This document shows, piece after piece, positions 34,094 to 43,900 of a DNA stretch of 64,000 nt (position 1 is the stretch's first letter; each line of letters opens with the position of its first letter). Both the position numbers and the translations under genes were made by a program. The notes beneath the pieces are model-generated. The model had not been told where the DNA came from, did not search any database, and saw only the letters and a program-made list of their open reading frames with translations. The stretch comes from CAZGUX01 sp964529305 (lineage in GTDB: Bacteria > Acidobacteriota > Terriglobia > Bryobacterales > Bryobacteraceae), in contig CAZGUX010000285.1 of NCBI GenBank assembly GCA_964529305.1, forward strand, positions 49,184-113,183. Direction: 5' to 3'.

Positions 34094-35388
34094 GCGATCC
34101 TCCCGAACACGCGGCGGACAGCGCCCAAAGTGTCTTCCACCTCTCGGTCGCCGTGAACGGCCGAAACATAGACGCGGCCCTCGGGCAGCAGCCAGAGCCC
34201 TTCGTCGAGCGCCGCGTGGAGGTACCGCTCCAGGACGTCTTTCTTGTCCTGAAAGGTGTGTCGGTAATTGGTGACGGCAGGCAAATCGGTGAAGTGGACG
34301 TGGAAGCACCCGCCGAAGCCGGTGACCTGGACGGGAAGACCGCAGTCCTTGGCCGCGCACCGTATGCCCTCCATCACGCGGAGGCCGGTCTGGTTGGCGT
34401 GTTTGAGGGCGGCGCCGTCATCGGCCGCCAGCACGTCGAGGGTCGCGTTGGCGGCGGCGAGCGAGAGCGGATTGCCGTTGAAGGTTCCCCCGTAAGCGAC
34501 GCCCTGCAGGATCAGCTCCATGATGTCCTTGCGGCCGGCGATGGCGCTGAGCGTCACGCCTCCAGCCACGGCCTTGCCGAAGGTGGCGATATCCGGAGTG
34601 ATGCCGAAGTAGCCTTGCGCTCCACCCGGCGACATGCGGAATCCGGTGATGACCTCGTCGAAGATCAACAGCGCGCCCTGCTGCTGAGTGATGCGGCGGA
34701 CGCCTTCCAGATATCCCGGCGACGGCAGGATGCTGCCGCTGTTGCACAACACCGGTTCCATGATGACGGCGGCGATCTGGCCGGGGTGCTCGGCGAAGGC
34801 GCGCTCCACCGCTTCCAGGTCGTTCCAGTTGGCGACGACGAGGTTGTCGGCGGCGTTGGGAGTCTGTCCCTTGGATTGCAGCACCTTGTGAGGATGATCG
34901 ATCGGGCCCATCTGGTCGAGAGGGGCGCGATAGCTGATCAGCACCGAGTCGAGCCAGCCGTGATAGTGCCCTTCGAAGCGAAGGATCAGGTTGCGGCCCG
35001 TGGCTCCCCGGGCCAGACGCCAGGCCAACTGCACGGCTTCACTGCCGGAGGAGGTGAAGCAGATCCGTTCGGCGCCGGGCACCATGCGCTGGAACTTCTC
35101 CGAGACCTCGATCTCGAGTTCGTGCTGCGCTCCGTAGGTGTAGGGCTTTCCGGCCGCTTCTTTCATCGCTTCGACCAGGGCCGGATGTTTGTGGCCGAGG
35201 ATCAGCGGACCCCAGGCCAGCGTGTAGTCGATGTATTCGTTACCGTCGACGTCCTGGAGGCGGGCGCCGTCGCCGTCTTTGAAATAGAGCGGGACGGTCA
35301 TTTTGGCCCGGAACGGGCTACTGACCCCTCCGGTCAACGACTGGCTGGCGCGGGCGAGTAGTTCGCGCGATTTTTGATAGCGATCCAT
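34090..35388 (-). CDS. Class III aminotransferase (glutamate-1-semialdehyde aminotransferase-like)
   Basis: A 432-residue PLP enzyme. The N-terminus LARASQSLTGGVSSPFRA and the segments CFTSSGSEAVQLAWRLAR, FEGHYHGW, LIFDEVITGFR and TFGKAVAGG match the HemL-like class III group; the lysine in TFGKAVAGG binds PLP. It is about the length of HemL, but its operon with a sugar-epimerase-like protein suggests a catabolic aminotransferase rather than the tetrapyrrole enzyme, so I give no gene symbol. Start at 35388 (MDRYQKSRELLARA), with a good GGAG sequence just upstream. Confidence 0.85.
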   Translation of the reverse strand: MDRYQKSRELLARASQSLTGGVSSPFRAKMTVPLYFKDGDGARLQDVDGNEYIDYTLAWGPLILGHKHPALVEAMKEAAGKPYTYGAQHELEIEVSEKFQRMVPGAERICFTSSGSEAVQLAWRLARGATGRNLILRFEGHYHGWLDSVLISYRAPLDQMGPIDHPHKVLQSKGQTPNAADNLVVANWNDLEAVERAFAEHPGQIAAVIMEPVLCNSGSILPSPGYLEGVRRITQQQGALLIFDEVITGFRMSPGGAQGYFGITPDIATFGKAVAGGVTLSAIAGRKDIMELILQGVAYGGTFNGNPLSLAAANATLDVLAADDGAALKHANQTGLRVMEGIRCAAKDCGLPVQVTGFGGCFHVHFTDLPAVTNYRHTFQDKKDVLERYLHAALDEGLWLLPEGRVYVSAVHGDREVEDTLGAVRRVFGRIA

Positions 35389-35880
35389 GGCGGCTCCTTG
35401 TGGGCTAAGAGGCATCCTAGCGCAGTTGGCGCGTGCCGGAGGTGCAGGAGGGCGGGTTGCAGCCAACGGGCTGGAGGGACGATGACGGGGAAGCGTCCCG
35501 GAGGCTGCTCCCGTGCAGGCGAGTGTGGGGATTCAGTAGGCGAATCACAGACCAACTCGGTTCGCGACCGTACTTCGCACCGGGCTGGCATGGCTCGAAG
35601 CAGCAGGGCACAGAGGGTGTCCGGGATCTCTCTCACCAGGGCTCTCTCCGCCGGCAAGCTCAACCGGTACTCTCGGGCGAGCGCCCGGTTATTCAGGTTT
35701 CCGAGTGCATCGTGCCGCGAACCGTCAGCGCCACATGACGCGGGTCAGGGAAGATCCGTAGGCAACGCCACATAATCCGATCGGGAGTCAGAATCCAAAT
35801 AGTAGTACGCTTGCCCGATCCCGGGGACATCGCGAACCTTGCCGCCTTTGGCTTCCAATTGGGCTGTCCCAGAATGGAAC
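35389..35880. other. 492-bp gap with no convincing gene
   Basis: Open frames here are short and have no recognisable domains. One minus-strand stretch ending at 35745 (AQLEAKGGKVRDVPGIGQA) reads protein-like and could be the decayed end of a gene, but I cannot name it. A GGGACG/CGTCCC inverted repeat at about 35477-35501 and a GGGCG-AG-CGCCC hairpin near 35677-35688 are present and could be the terminator and promoter zone between the kinase and the aminotransferase operons. Confidence 0.4.
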
Positions 35881-38526
35881 TCAGGCCTCCCGCCGGCTGG
35901 AAACTTTCCCCGCGGGATCGCCGGAGATGCCCCGGCCCCCCATCGAAGTGGAACACGCAAACGCGGCCAGCGCGACCATCACTCCGAAGGCCGCGAGCAT
36001 TCGGCCCGCGTAGAAGACCGTGAGATCCGCGGTCAGCGGGCTGTGAAAGCTCATATGAAAAAAGACGTTCCCCGCAACGGCCGCCAGCAGCCCCAGCCTC
36101 CACACAACCAGCGTGCCCAGGGCGGCGGAGATCAGGGATGCGACGATCAGAGGCCACGCCCGGCCAAAAGCAAGCGCGTCGATGACGGCGATGGTGGCCC
36201 ATAGGCTGAGAACCGCGGGCCCTTGCCGGCGGAAGAGCGCATAGCAGATCACCAGGAAGAACAGAAAGGTGAGCGCCAGCGTGACGGACGGAACCAGGCT
36301 TCCCACCCGCGAACCGAGCCACTGCGACGCGGTGTCAAACGCCGAAGACACCACCGGCAGGGGACCCAATGCCGGGGTAACCGCCTGACCGGCCAGTGAC
36401 CCGCACGCGATGGTCAAGGCGTGACCAAACCCCATCAGGCCGCCGAGCAGGACGTCGCGGCCGACCAGCGGGTTCCGGAAGTCGCCCGCCAGCAACCGGG
36501 TCCAGGAGACCAGCGAGTAGGGGAAGAATCGCCGGGCGTAGGGCTCGAGCGCGAGGTAGAACACCCACACTCCGGCGGCGACCACCAGGCTGGTCCCGAG
36601 GATCTGAAACAGGACCCACAGTTCGGCGAACAGGGCCGGAACGTGGTCGGCGGCGATCCCTTCCGCCAGGGCCTCCGCGGCGCCCGCGAAAGCAGCGACC
36701 TTGGCGGCGCCGCCGGCGTCTCCCCGCCCCAGCAGGTAGTTTCTTCGCGCGAGAATCGTGGCCGCCACCAGCAGTGAGCAGAACAGAAGGACCGCCGAAG
36801 CGATGGCGAGCCGTTCCCTTCCCGTGGTGTTTCGCGGAGGTACGTCCTGGCGGTCCCACGGCATGACGACGCGAAAAAAGACCGGGCGTCCGGCCAGCGA
36901 GGCGGCCTCGATACGGATCGGTATCCCGGGATGATCCGGGTGCTGTCCCGTCCAGGCGGCGCGGGCATCGGCGAAGATGGGCGGCATCCACTCGGGCTTC
37001 GCGGGCTGCAGCGACTCCGGCCGAACGCCGGCGTCGGCCAGCAGCGAGGTCCACGAGACTGGTACGGGTGAGGCGCGAGCGGTTTCCGCGAGAGGGATGA
37101 TGCGGAAGTCGACCAGACGGCCGCGCACGTCGGTGATCACCCGGACCTCGCCGGGCGTCATGGCCGGCGGGTCGTCTATCCCAATGGTGACGAACCGGGC
37201 GGGTTCGATCGGCCGGGGACTCTGGCGATACCAGAAGAAATACGTCAAGGGCTGGCCCGTCCGGACCTCGGCGAAGTTCCGCTCCTTTGGCTGGCCCAGC
37301 AGGAGATAGGTCCGATCAATTTGATAGCGATACGCCTTGCCGGCGGGACGTCCGGGATAGCCGGCTCTTTCGAGGATCTGCGAGGCGCGCTCGGCGAGCA
37401 CTTCGGGAGACTTGTCGAGGGGGACGGCCTGGTGAAGGGCGAACCGGCCGGAGAGGGCCACCAGAAGAAGGCACCCCGCCACCAGCCCCGCAAGGGCGGC
37501 GATCGACACCCGCGGCGCCAGAGCGCCTTCCTTGTGGGCCGCCGCGACCATCTCGGGTGACGGCGTTTCGCCGGCAGCCAAGGCCGCGGCCAGGGGATCG
37601 CCTCCCGGTAAGGCGGCGGCGATCTGCATCGCGGTCGGCGGCCGCGACGCCGGATCGTGTTCCAGGCAGCGCAGGATCACTCGCTCCACCAGGGGATCGA
37701 GGTCGCGCACGAGCGTGGACGGATTCGTGACCGAACTCGTCTCGCGCTCGAGGCCCTGGGCCGCCTCGAACGCGCGTTTGCCGGTGAAGACCTCGTAGAG
37801 AATCAGGCCCACGGCATAGAGGTCGCTGCGCACCGTGCACTCCCGGCCGGCGAGTTGCTCGGGCGACATATAGGCGGGCGTGCCGGAGCGGATGTCGTCG
37901 GCGCGAAGCTCTTCGCTGAGCGAGGCAAGCCCGAAGTCGGTGATGCGCACACGACCGCGGCCGTCGAGCATGACGTTGGCCGGCTTCAGATCTCGGTGGA
38001 GGACGCCGTTTTCATGAGCGGCCGCCAGGCCCACGCACAACTGGCGGGCAATTTCGACGCCCTTGTCGACGGGCAACCGCCCGATGCGGCGCAGCAGGGA
38101 GGCCAGATCCTCGCCATCGATGTATTCCATCGACAGAAAGTGACGGCCCTCCGTTTCTCCGATGTCGAACACGCGGCAGACGTTGGGGTGCGAGACCTGC
38201 CGGGCGACGCGAACCTCGCGGTGAAAGCGGGCAAGGGCGGCGCCGTCGCGCGCCAGGGCGGCCGGGAGGAACTTCAACGCGACGGTCTGGCCGAGCTTGA
38301 GGTCCTCCGCGCGGTAGACCTCTCCCATTCCGCCTTTGCCGAGCAGGCCGACAATGCGGTAGCGTCCGGCGAGAATCGTACCGGCGACCAGGCCCGAAGG
38401 CGCCGTTCGCGGTACGGCGACCGCGGGCATCGAGACGGTCTGATCCCCGTTGGCAGGTCTCGCGCAGCCGGGACAATACCGCGCGGCGTCAGGAACCTCG
38501 CTCCGGCAGACAGGGCATTGGGACAT
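35881..38526 (-). CDS. Membrane serine/threonine protein kinase with zinc ribbon and polytopic C-terminus
   Basis: An 881-residue receptor-like kinase. The order is: zinc ribbon (CPVCRSEVPDAARYCPGC, about 4-21), kinase domain (about 53-320) with LGKGGMGEVYRA, VALKF lysine, HRDLKPAN and DFGLAS, and APE-type SPEQLAG; a first membrane segment (about 390-415); a roughly 240-residue region of mixed beta content; then about eight more membrane segments to the end. The first start upstream of the zinc ribbon at 38526 is chosen; a longer frame adds only low-complexity residues. The kinase keeps every catalytic residue and should phosphorylate Ser/Thr. The membrane-rich C-terminus is unlike the usual PASTA, TPR or WD40 sensors. 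Confidence 0.88.
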   Translation of the reverse strand: MSQCPVCRSEVPDAARYCPGCARPANGDQTVSMPAVAVPRTAPSGLVAGTILAGRYRIVGLLGKGGMGEVYRAEDLKLGQTVALKFLPAALARDGAALARFHREVRVARQVSHPNVCRVFDIGETEGRHFLSMEYIDGEDLASLLRRIGRLPVDKGVEIARQLCVGLAAAHENGVLHRDLKPANVMLDGRGRVRITDFGLASLSEELRADDIRSGTPAYMSPEQLAGRECTVRSDLYAVGLILYEVFTGKRAFEAAQGLERETSSVTNPSTLVRDLDPLVERVILRCLEHDPASRPPTAMQIAAALPGGDPLAAALAAGETPSPEMVAAAHKEGALAPRVSIAALAGLVAGCLLLVALSGRFALHQAVPLDKSPEVLAERASQILERAGYPGRPAGKAYRYQIDRTYLLLGQPKERNFAEVRTGQPLTYFFWYRQSPRPIEPARFVTIGIDDPPAMTPGEVRVITDVRGRLVDFRIIPLAETARASPVPVSWTSLLADAGVRPESLQPAKPEWMPPIFADARAAWTGQHPDHPGIPIRIEAASLAGRPVFFRVVMPWDRQDVPPRNTTGRERLAIASAVLLFCSLLVAATILARRNYLLGRGDAGGAAKVAAFAGAAEALAEGIAADHVPALFAELWVLFQILGTSLVVAAGVWVFYLALEPYARRFFPYSLVSWTRLLAGDFRNPLVGRDVLLGGLMGFGHALTIACGSLAGQAVTPALGPLPVVSSAFDTASQWLGSRVGSLVPSVTLALTFLFFLVICYALFRRQGPAVLSLWATIAVIDALAFGRAWPLIVASLISAALGTLVVWRLGLLAAVAGNVFFHMSFHSPLTADLTVFYAGRMLAAFGVMVALAAFACSTSMGGRGISGDPAGKVSSRREA

Positions 38527-38820
38527 GGGCTCAGAGCAATCGCACGGGTCTGCCGCATGGTGGCTGCAGACCGCCGCAGGTTGAGCAGATTGCCAGCCAT
38601 TCAAGAGGCGGCAACGGCCCAAGTGCGAGGAGGTATTGTAACAGGCGGGACCGGCAAACTGCGGGACAGCACAGCACCCGTTTCTTCGCGCCAGCAGGGG
38701 TGCCAGGGATGCGCTCAGGCCGAGGCCCAACTGAAAGGGAGCGCTCCAGCGCGCCGCAGCCTGAAGAACTGCCCCACCCTTTGGGGAGCCGAGCCGATGG
38801 GCGTTCGGAACGGAGCAGGG

Positions 38821-40923
38821 TTAGAAGCGCGCCAGCGCGTGCTCGGTTTCCTTGACGTGCGCGCGAATCGCCCGCAGAACGCCGGCCAGGGACTCGGCCT
38901 GCCGGTTGGCCTCGTCCCAACGGCCCGCTTCGGCCGCCTCCCGGACGCCCGGGAGCGTCTTGGCACTGTATCCGGTGTAGGCGCCGGGCGCGTAGAGTTG
39001 ATTCTTCATCCATTCGCGTCCCGGCAGTCCCTGGGTCCGCAGAAACGAGCGTTCGGTGCGGAACAGAAGCTCGTTGGCCTGAGTCAGGCGGTCGGGCGAC
39101 GCGGCGGAGAGCTTCCCGGTGGCCTGCTGGTACCGGGACTCGCACGCTTTCGACTCGCGCGCCAGCAGGCCCGCTTCCCGCCGCAGATTGGACAGATTGA
39201 GTTTCTCCGCGCCCTTGATCTTTCCGAGGTCTTCGACGTATTCGGTAATCGTCTTCGCCATCCGCGGGAATTCAAACGGCAGCAGCGGCGCATCGGCCAA
39301 CCGCAGAATCGCGGTCGAGGTGATCTGCGCCAGCGCGCGGCCGTACATGTAGTCCTTGTCGGCGAACCGGTTGTACCAGTCGAAGGAATCGTAAATCGAA
39401 TGATAGATTCCGCTGGCCGCGCCGTCGCTGAATCCGAGGTTGAGCGAGGAGACTCCCAGGTGATGCAGAAAGGCCGTGTAGTCGGAGCCCGATCCGGCCG
39501 CCTCGACGCGGAAGGCCCCCGGCTTCCCGTCTTTGTCTTTCTTGTCTCCGGCGGCCGCCAGCAGGGACTTGTCTTTTCCGGGAGCGTTGATGCCTGCAAG
39601 CACTTCGGCCATGAACTCCTCGAGCACGTGCGAGCCGCCAGCGCCGAAGGTTCCCTTGGTGTTCATGTCCGTGTTGAGGTAGACCACGGCCTTCCGATCG
39701 AGTTCCGCGGCGTACTTTTCCACCCACTCGGTGGAGCCGATGAGGCCGTACTCCTCGGCGTCCCACACGGCGAAGACGATCGTGCGCTTCGGCTTCCAGC
39801 CCTGCTTCAGCAGGTGTCCGATGGCGCGCGCGCTTTCGAGCAGGGCCGCCGCGCCGCTGCAGGGATCGGCCGCGCCATTCACCCACGCGTCGTGATGGTT
39901 GCCGTACAGAATCCACTGATCCGGAAAGGCGGTTCCCGGGATGCGGGCGATCACGTTATATACCGGCCGCGTCGACCAGTCGTGTTCCACTCGCAGGTGA
40001 ACCTTGGCCGGCCCGGCGCCGGCGTGATACGTGATCGGCAGAGCGCCCTTCCATGCGTCGGGCACCACGGGTCCCTCCAGGCTCTCGAGAATCGGCAGCG
40101 CGTCGGCGTAGGAGATGGGCAGGACCGGGATCTTCATGATGGTCTTGGACTCGGCGAGGCTCAGCCGCTTGGAGCCTTTCTCCGAAGCCCATCCCGGCGA
40201 CAGCGGATCGCCCGGGTAGATGGGCATGTCCATCACGCTGCCCCGCTGGACGCCGTCTTTCGGGCGATACCCACCCTTGGGGTAAACGTCGCCGGCGTAG
40301 TAGCCGTCCTCTTTCGGATCCGAGTAAATCAGCACGCCGAGTGCCCCATGCTCAGCCGCAACCTTGGCTTTGGTGCCGCGCCAGCTTGCGCCGTACCGGG
40401 CGATCACGATCTTGCCGCGCGGGTCGATGCCGAGCTTCTTGAGTTGTTCGTAATCGGCCGGGATGCCGTAGTTGACGTACACGACGGGCGCGGTGACGTC
40501 GCCGTCGGCCGAGTAGCCGTTGAACGTCGGCAACTGGTCCCCATCGCCCGAGTCCTTGTCCTCGCTGATCTTCGGCTCCAGCATCCTGGCGGTGAACCGG
40601 CGGGGTTCCACCAACTCCAGGCTGCGGTGCTTCGGATAGGGCAGCAGCGCTTCGAACTCCTCGATGCGCGCGTCGAGGCCAAAGTCCCGAAGCTGGCCAA
40701 GCACATATTGGGCGACTCGCTTCGACCCCGGCGACCCGGCGTGGTGAGGTTCATCCGACATCCGCCGGATGTGCTCGCGCACGCGATGGGGCTCAGGAAT
40801 GGCGCGCAGCTTTTCTTCGAGCTGCCGCTGCTGCTCGGATGTGGACGCGGGGTAGCCGCGATAGACCGGCCCGGCGGCGTGTGCCAGCACGGCGATCAAA
40901 ACCAGGGACACAGGAAGTTTCAT
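38821..40923 (-). CDS. M28 family peptidase, glutamate carboxypeptidase II-like
   Basis: A 700-residue secreted peptidase with the layout of PSMA/GCPII: signal peptide (MKLPVSLVLIAVLAHA), an M28 N-terminal part, a PA domain (about 150-300; IARYGASWRGTKAKVAAEHGA), the M28 catalytic domain and a C-terminal TFR dimerisation domain (helical, from about 560). Zinc ligands are in NHHDAWVNGAADPCSG, the catalytic glutamate and ligand in VWDAEEYGLIGSTEW, and a further ligand in YLNTDMN. It probably removes C-terminal glutamate or acts as a carboxypeptidase/aminopeptidase outside the cytoplasm. Its start codon overlaps the stop of dsbD (ATGA). Confidence 0.92.
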   Translation of the reverse strand: MKLPVSLVLIAVLAHAAGPVYRGYPASTSEQQRQLEEKLRAIPEPHRVREHIRRMSDEPHHAGSPGSKRVAQYVLGQLRDFGLDARIEEFEALLPYPKHRSLELVEPRRFTARMLEPKISEDKDSGDGDQLPTFNGYSADGDVTAPVVYVNYGIPADYEQLKKLGIDPRGKIVIARYGASWRGTKAKVAAEHGALGVLIYSDPKEDGYYAGDVYPKGGYRPKDGVQRGSVMDMPIYPGDPLSPGWASEKGSKRLSLAESKTIMKIPVLPISYADALPILESLEGPVVPDAWKGALPITYHAGAGPAKVHLRVEHDWSTRPVYNVIARIPGTAFPDQWILYGNHHDAWVNGAADPCSGAAALLESARAIGHLLKQGWKPKRTIVFAVWDAEEYGLIGSTEWVEKYAAELDRKAVVYLNTDMNTKGTFGAGGSHVLEEFMAEVLAGINAPGKDKSLLAAAGDKKDKDGKPGAFRVEAAGSGSDYTAFLHHLGVSSLNLGFSDGAASGIYHSIYDSFDWYNRFADKDYMYGRALAQITSTAILRLADAPLLPFEFPRMAKTITEYVEDLGKIKGAEKLNLSNLRREAGLLARESKACESRYQQATGKLSAASPDRLTQANELLFRTERSFLRTQGLPGREWMKNQLYAPGAYTGYSAKTLPGVREAAEAGRWDEANRQAESLAGVLRAIRAHVKETEHALARF

Positions 40924-42785
40924 TGAGGAGGTTGGACGGCGCCCTGATTCAGGAACGCCATGAATTCTTCGGGCTTTCGAGTCAAACCCGGAAACGTCGC
41001 CATCACCTTGTCGTCACCGTCGAGGATGGCGTAGAACGGGATGGAGATCGTCTGGAAGCGCGATTCCTGCAAGCGCTGGTTCTTCTCGGAGGCGGCGTCG
41101 GAGCCGTCGGTGTAGAGTTCGACGAGCACGAAGCGGCTCATCGCCTCGGCGATCTCGGGCCGTGTGAACATGTTGGCCTTCATCCAGTGGCAGTTGGTGC
41201 AGGCGTAGCCGGTGAAGTTGACGAAGACGTGCTTGCCCTCCGCCTTGGCCTTTGCCAGCGCTTCCTTCAGGTTGTTCTTCGACCAGACAAGCTGCGGTGC
41301 GCCGCCCTTGGCCGCGGCGAAGCCTGAACGCGAGGGCAAGGGCACGTAGGCATCCAGTTCGCCCAGAGGCGTCCCCCACATGCCGGGAACCAGGCTGATG
41401 GCGAAGGCGAGGAACGCGATACCGGTCAACAGGCGGCCGAGGCCGACATTCTCGTCGCGCGAAACCCCTTCCATTCGCAGGAAGCCGAGCAGGTAAAGCC
41501 CCGGCATCGAGAACAGAACGATCCAGGCCGCCAGAAAGCGCTCGCGGGTGAGGAAGTTCCATTGCATTACCTGGTCGACGCTGCTGACGTATTTGAGCAG
41601 GATGGCCAGAAGGACGAAGCCCATCACGATCTTGACGCGAGGGAGCCATCCTCCGGCGCGGGGCATCCGCTGCAGATAGGACGGAAACGCGGCGAGCAGG
41701 AAGAACGGCGCCGAGAGTCCAGCGGCGAACGAGGCCATGCCCACCACCGGTTGGACTTTCCCGCTCTGCGCGGCGGCGGCCAGCAGTGGACCCACAAAGG
41801 GTCCGATGCAGGCGAAGGAACTGAGCGAGAAGGCGAGTCCCATGACCAGCGTCCCGAGCACGCCGCCTCGTTCGGACTCGCGGTTCAAGCGGGTCAGCAC
41901 GCTCGAGGGAATCGTGATCTCGAACGCGCCCAGAAGGCTGAGCGAGAAGACCAGAAAGATGGCCGCGATGAAACTATTCACCCACACGTTGGAGCCCAGT
42001 TGCACGACCCCGAACGGGCCCATGGCGGCGGTGACGGCCAGGCCGATCGTTGTGAACAATAGAATGATCCCAAGGCAGAACAAGGCCGCGTGGCCGAGCG
42101 CTTCGCGGCGGCCTCCCTGCGGCCGGTTGAGGAAGAACGACATGGTGATCGGGATCATGGGAAACACGCAGGGCGTGAAGATGGCCAGCACGCCCCACCC
42201 GAAAGCGACCGGAATCAGCGCGGCCAGATCGCCGGAGACCTTGGTGGGCGCATTGGTTCGGGGAGCAGCAGCGGTAGTCCGAGGCGTGTACTTTTCGTAG
42301 CCAATCGGAATCGGAGGGGGGTCGGAGCCGTTCACGTCCACCGGCATCACGCCTTCCGGGGCCTTCCGGACCGGCGGCAGGCATCGGGTCGCGTCGCACG
42401 CCTGATAGCGCACCAGCGTCACGACGGGCACCTTTCCAAACTCGTTCGGTTTCAGGTGAACATCCAGCAGGAACTCGGCCTTCTCCTCGTAGGTTTCCAT
42501 GTCCTGCTTAAGAAACGGATCGAAGGCAAGCTTGGGCTTGGGCACGAACACGTGGACGGATGCGATAGCGGGGTTGTCCGGGAAGGTGAACCGCGTCGGA
42601 TTGACGGGCGGGGCGGCGGTGAGCGAGTAGAGATGCCAGCCCGGTTCGATGACCGCCGTCAGATGCCCGCGAGCGGTTCCGCCCGCCCGCGCCGCGTCAA
42701 AGGTGAGAGTCCATTGAACGGGGTCGAGTTTCTGGGCGACGGCGCCCGCGCACACGGCGGCGGCCAGCACCAGCACGCGAATCAT
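40920..42785 (-). CDS. dsbD: Thiol:disulfide interchange protein DsbD
   Basis: A 621-residue protein with the three-domain DsbD layout: signal peptide and N-terminal Ig-like alpha domain with a cysteine pair (QACDATRC, about 130-138), a central eight-helix membrane domain with the two thiol cysteines in FTPCVFPM and SFACIGPF, and a C-terminal thioredoxin domain with CTNC (YACTNCHWMK, about 523-532). It carries electrons from cytoplasmic thioredoxin to the periplasm to reduce proteins such as c-type cytochromes, and this window encodes several. It overlaps the M28 gene by four bases. Confidence 0.92.
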   Translation of the reverse strand: MIRVLVLAAAVCAGAVAQKLDPVQWTLTFDAARAGGTARGHLTAVIEPGWHLYSLTAAPPVNPTRFTFPDNPAIASVHVFVPKPKLAFDPFLKQDMETYEEKAEFLLDVHLKPNEFGKVPVVTLVRYQACDATRCLPPVRKAPEGVMPVDVNGSDPPPIPIGYEKYTPRTTAAAPRTNAPTKVSGDLAALIPVAFGWGVLAIFTPCVFPMIPITMSFFLNRPQGGRREALGHAALFCLGIILLFTTIGLAVTAAMGPFGVVQLGSNVWVNSFIAAIFLVFSLSLLGAFEITIPSSVLTRLNRESERGGVLGTLVMGLAFSLSSFACIGPFVGPLLAAAAQSGKVQPVVGMASFAAGLSAPFFLLAAFPSYLQRMPRAGGWLPRVKIVMGFVLLAILLKYVSSVDQVMQWNFLTRERFLAAWIVLFSMPGLYLLGFLRMEGVSRDENVGLGRLLTGIAFLAFAISLVPGMWGTPLGELDAYVPLPSRSGFAAAKGGAPQLVWSKNNLKEALAKAKAEGKHVFVNFTGYACTNCHWMKANMFTRPEIAEAMSRFVLVELYTDGSDAASEKNQRLQESRFQTISIPFYAILDGDDKVMATFPGLTRKPEEFMAFLNQGAVQPPQ

Positions 42786-43054
42786 ATTCCTTCAGCTTAC
42801 CTTGCCGGAAGGAATACCCGGTGCTGCCCGGTCGATGCCCGATGCCGACGGTGACTGGGGGATCAGGGTGAGCGAGTTCAATGAGCTTGTCGTTGCCGTG
42901 AAACTTGACTGGCCGTTATGAATCAGGGAACCGGAGTTGAGCCGCATGTCCCGGCCGGGACTCGCCTCGAAGTTCGCCCACCGCCAGGGGTGCGGGCGGC
43001 AAGCGCTCGCGACTGAGTCATCCCGGCGCCTGATGATCCGCAGGGGCTGAACGA

Positions 43055-43432
43055 TTACCATGTTCGCCGTCTTAGCCCGCCTACCGAATCGAAATGAGCG
43101 TCGCGGCTCATCACAGGTATCGCATGCTGCGGGCTGAGCGCCGCGATCCACACGTCGTTGGCCGGAATCGGAGTGCCAGCACCCTTCAGTTCCAGCCTGA
43201 TTGCCGCTTAGTGCCGCGCGGTCTCGATGCCAATGTCCAGGACCGTGCATCGGTCGAGCATTCGCTGAAGCGATCTTTCATAGGCCTCCCGGTGGCGAGA
43301 CTGCGCGATACCGAATGCGAATTCGCCAGCGACGATGACGGGAATCGCAATCTCAACCGCGTCGGAGACGATCGCGACCGCTCCCGGCATCCTGTCAAGA
43401 TAAGCGGAAAGAGCATTCGTGTCCAGAATCAA
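43055..43432 (-). pseudogene. vapC: VapC-type PIN toxin with an in-frame stop at codon 75
   Basis: Reading from a TTG at 43432 (coupled to the antitoxin stop) gives a PIN-domain protein: MILDTNALSAYL with Asp4, then GEFAFGI with Glu37, up to DIGIETARH, where a TAA stands at codon 75 (43208-43210). Beyond the stop the same frame continues without a break as AAIRLELKGAGTPIPANDVW (Asp93) and MSRDAHFD (Asp111) to a TAA at 43055. The total of 125 codons is the normal VapC length. One base change (TAC or TAT to TAA) would explain it. The truncated protein lacks two of the four acidic metal ligands and cannot be an active RNase. Confidence 0.85.
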
Positions 43433-43680
43433 GTCCGGTCCTCAGGTTCGATCTGTTCGAATTCCTCGTCGATGATCTTCTGAATCCGTGCCGTCTCTTT
43501 GTGCAGATGCGCCAGTTCGCCCGCACATTCCAGCCAGGGTTTGCCCCGCTTTAGACTACCCTGAGAGAGCTTTTCTTCGACAGCTTGGGTAACGAACTCG
43601 CGCAACGGAATTCCCAAAGCACTGGCCGTGGCCTTGGCCTTGCGAAAGGTCGGGTCCGGAATCTCCAGTGTGGTCTTCAT
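43429..43680 (-). CDS. vapB: VapB-type antitoxin
   Basis: An 83-residue protein beginning MKTTLEIPDPTFRKAKATA, a ribbon-helix-helix-type N-terminus used by VapB/CopG-like antitoxins, followed by ALGIPLREFVTQAVEEKL and an acidic C-terminus that would bind the toxin. Its stop overlaps the TTG start of the PIN gene. The gene is intact although its partner has a premature stop, so it may now act only as a DNA-binding protein or be a relic. Confidence 0.8.
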   Translation of the reverse strand: MKTTLEIPDPTFRKAKATASALGIPLREFVTQAVEEKLSQGSLKRGKPWLECAGELAHLHKETARIQKIIDEEFEQIEPEDRT

Positions 43681-43900
43681 GAACGCCAGTATCCCATATT
43701 TATGGGACTCTCTCGTCTGGGCGCGCCAAATGCTCGAAGCGGGACAGGCAGTCGCCGCCTTGCGCCGTCCGCTGCAACCGGTCGTTAAGGCGCGCCCCTC
43801 GTATCTATGCAGGGAACCGTGTCCTGCTTACATGACGGTCGTGTATTACACTCAGAAAGTATGATGTGCGCGGAACTGGGAATCCCGCTCGAAATAGCAG

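Noticed and set aside
34090..35388. Possible hemL
   Set aside because: The family fits, but coupling to a DUF4432 epimerase and the glycosidase-like genes favours a catabolic class III aminotransferase, so no gene symbol is given.
35334..35663. 109-codon minus-strand frame upstream of the aminotransferase
   Set aside because: No domain, odd composition and no ribosome site; the region is better described as an intergenic gap.
37657..40926. 1,089-codon + strand frame
   Set aside because: Antisense to the kinase and the M28 peptidase; no recognisable domain in its sequence.
42792..43250. 152-codon minus-strand frame
   Set aside because: It overlaps the second half of vapC in another frame and has no protein-like features beyond that.
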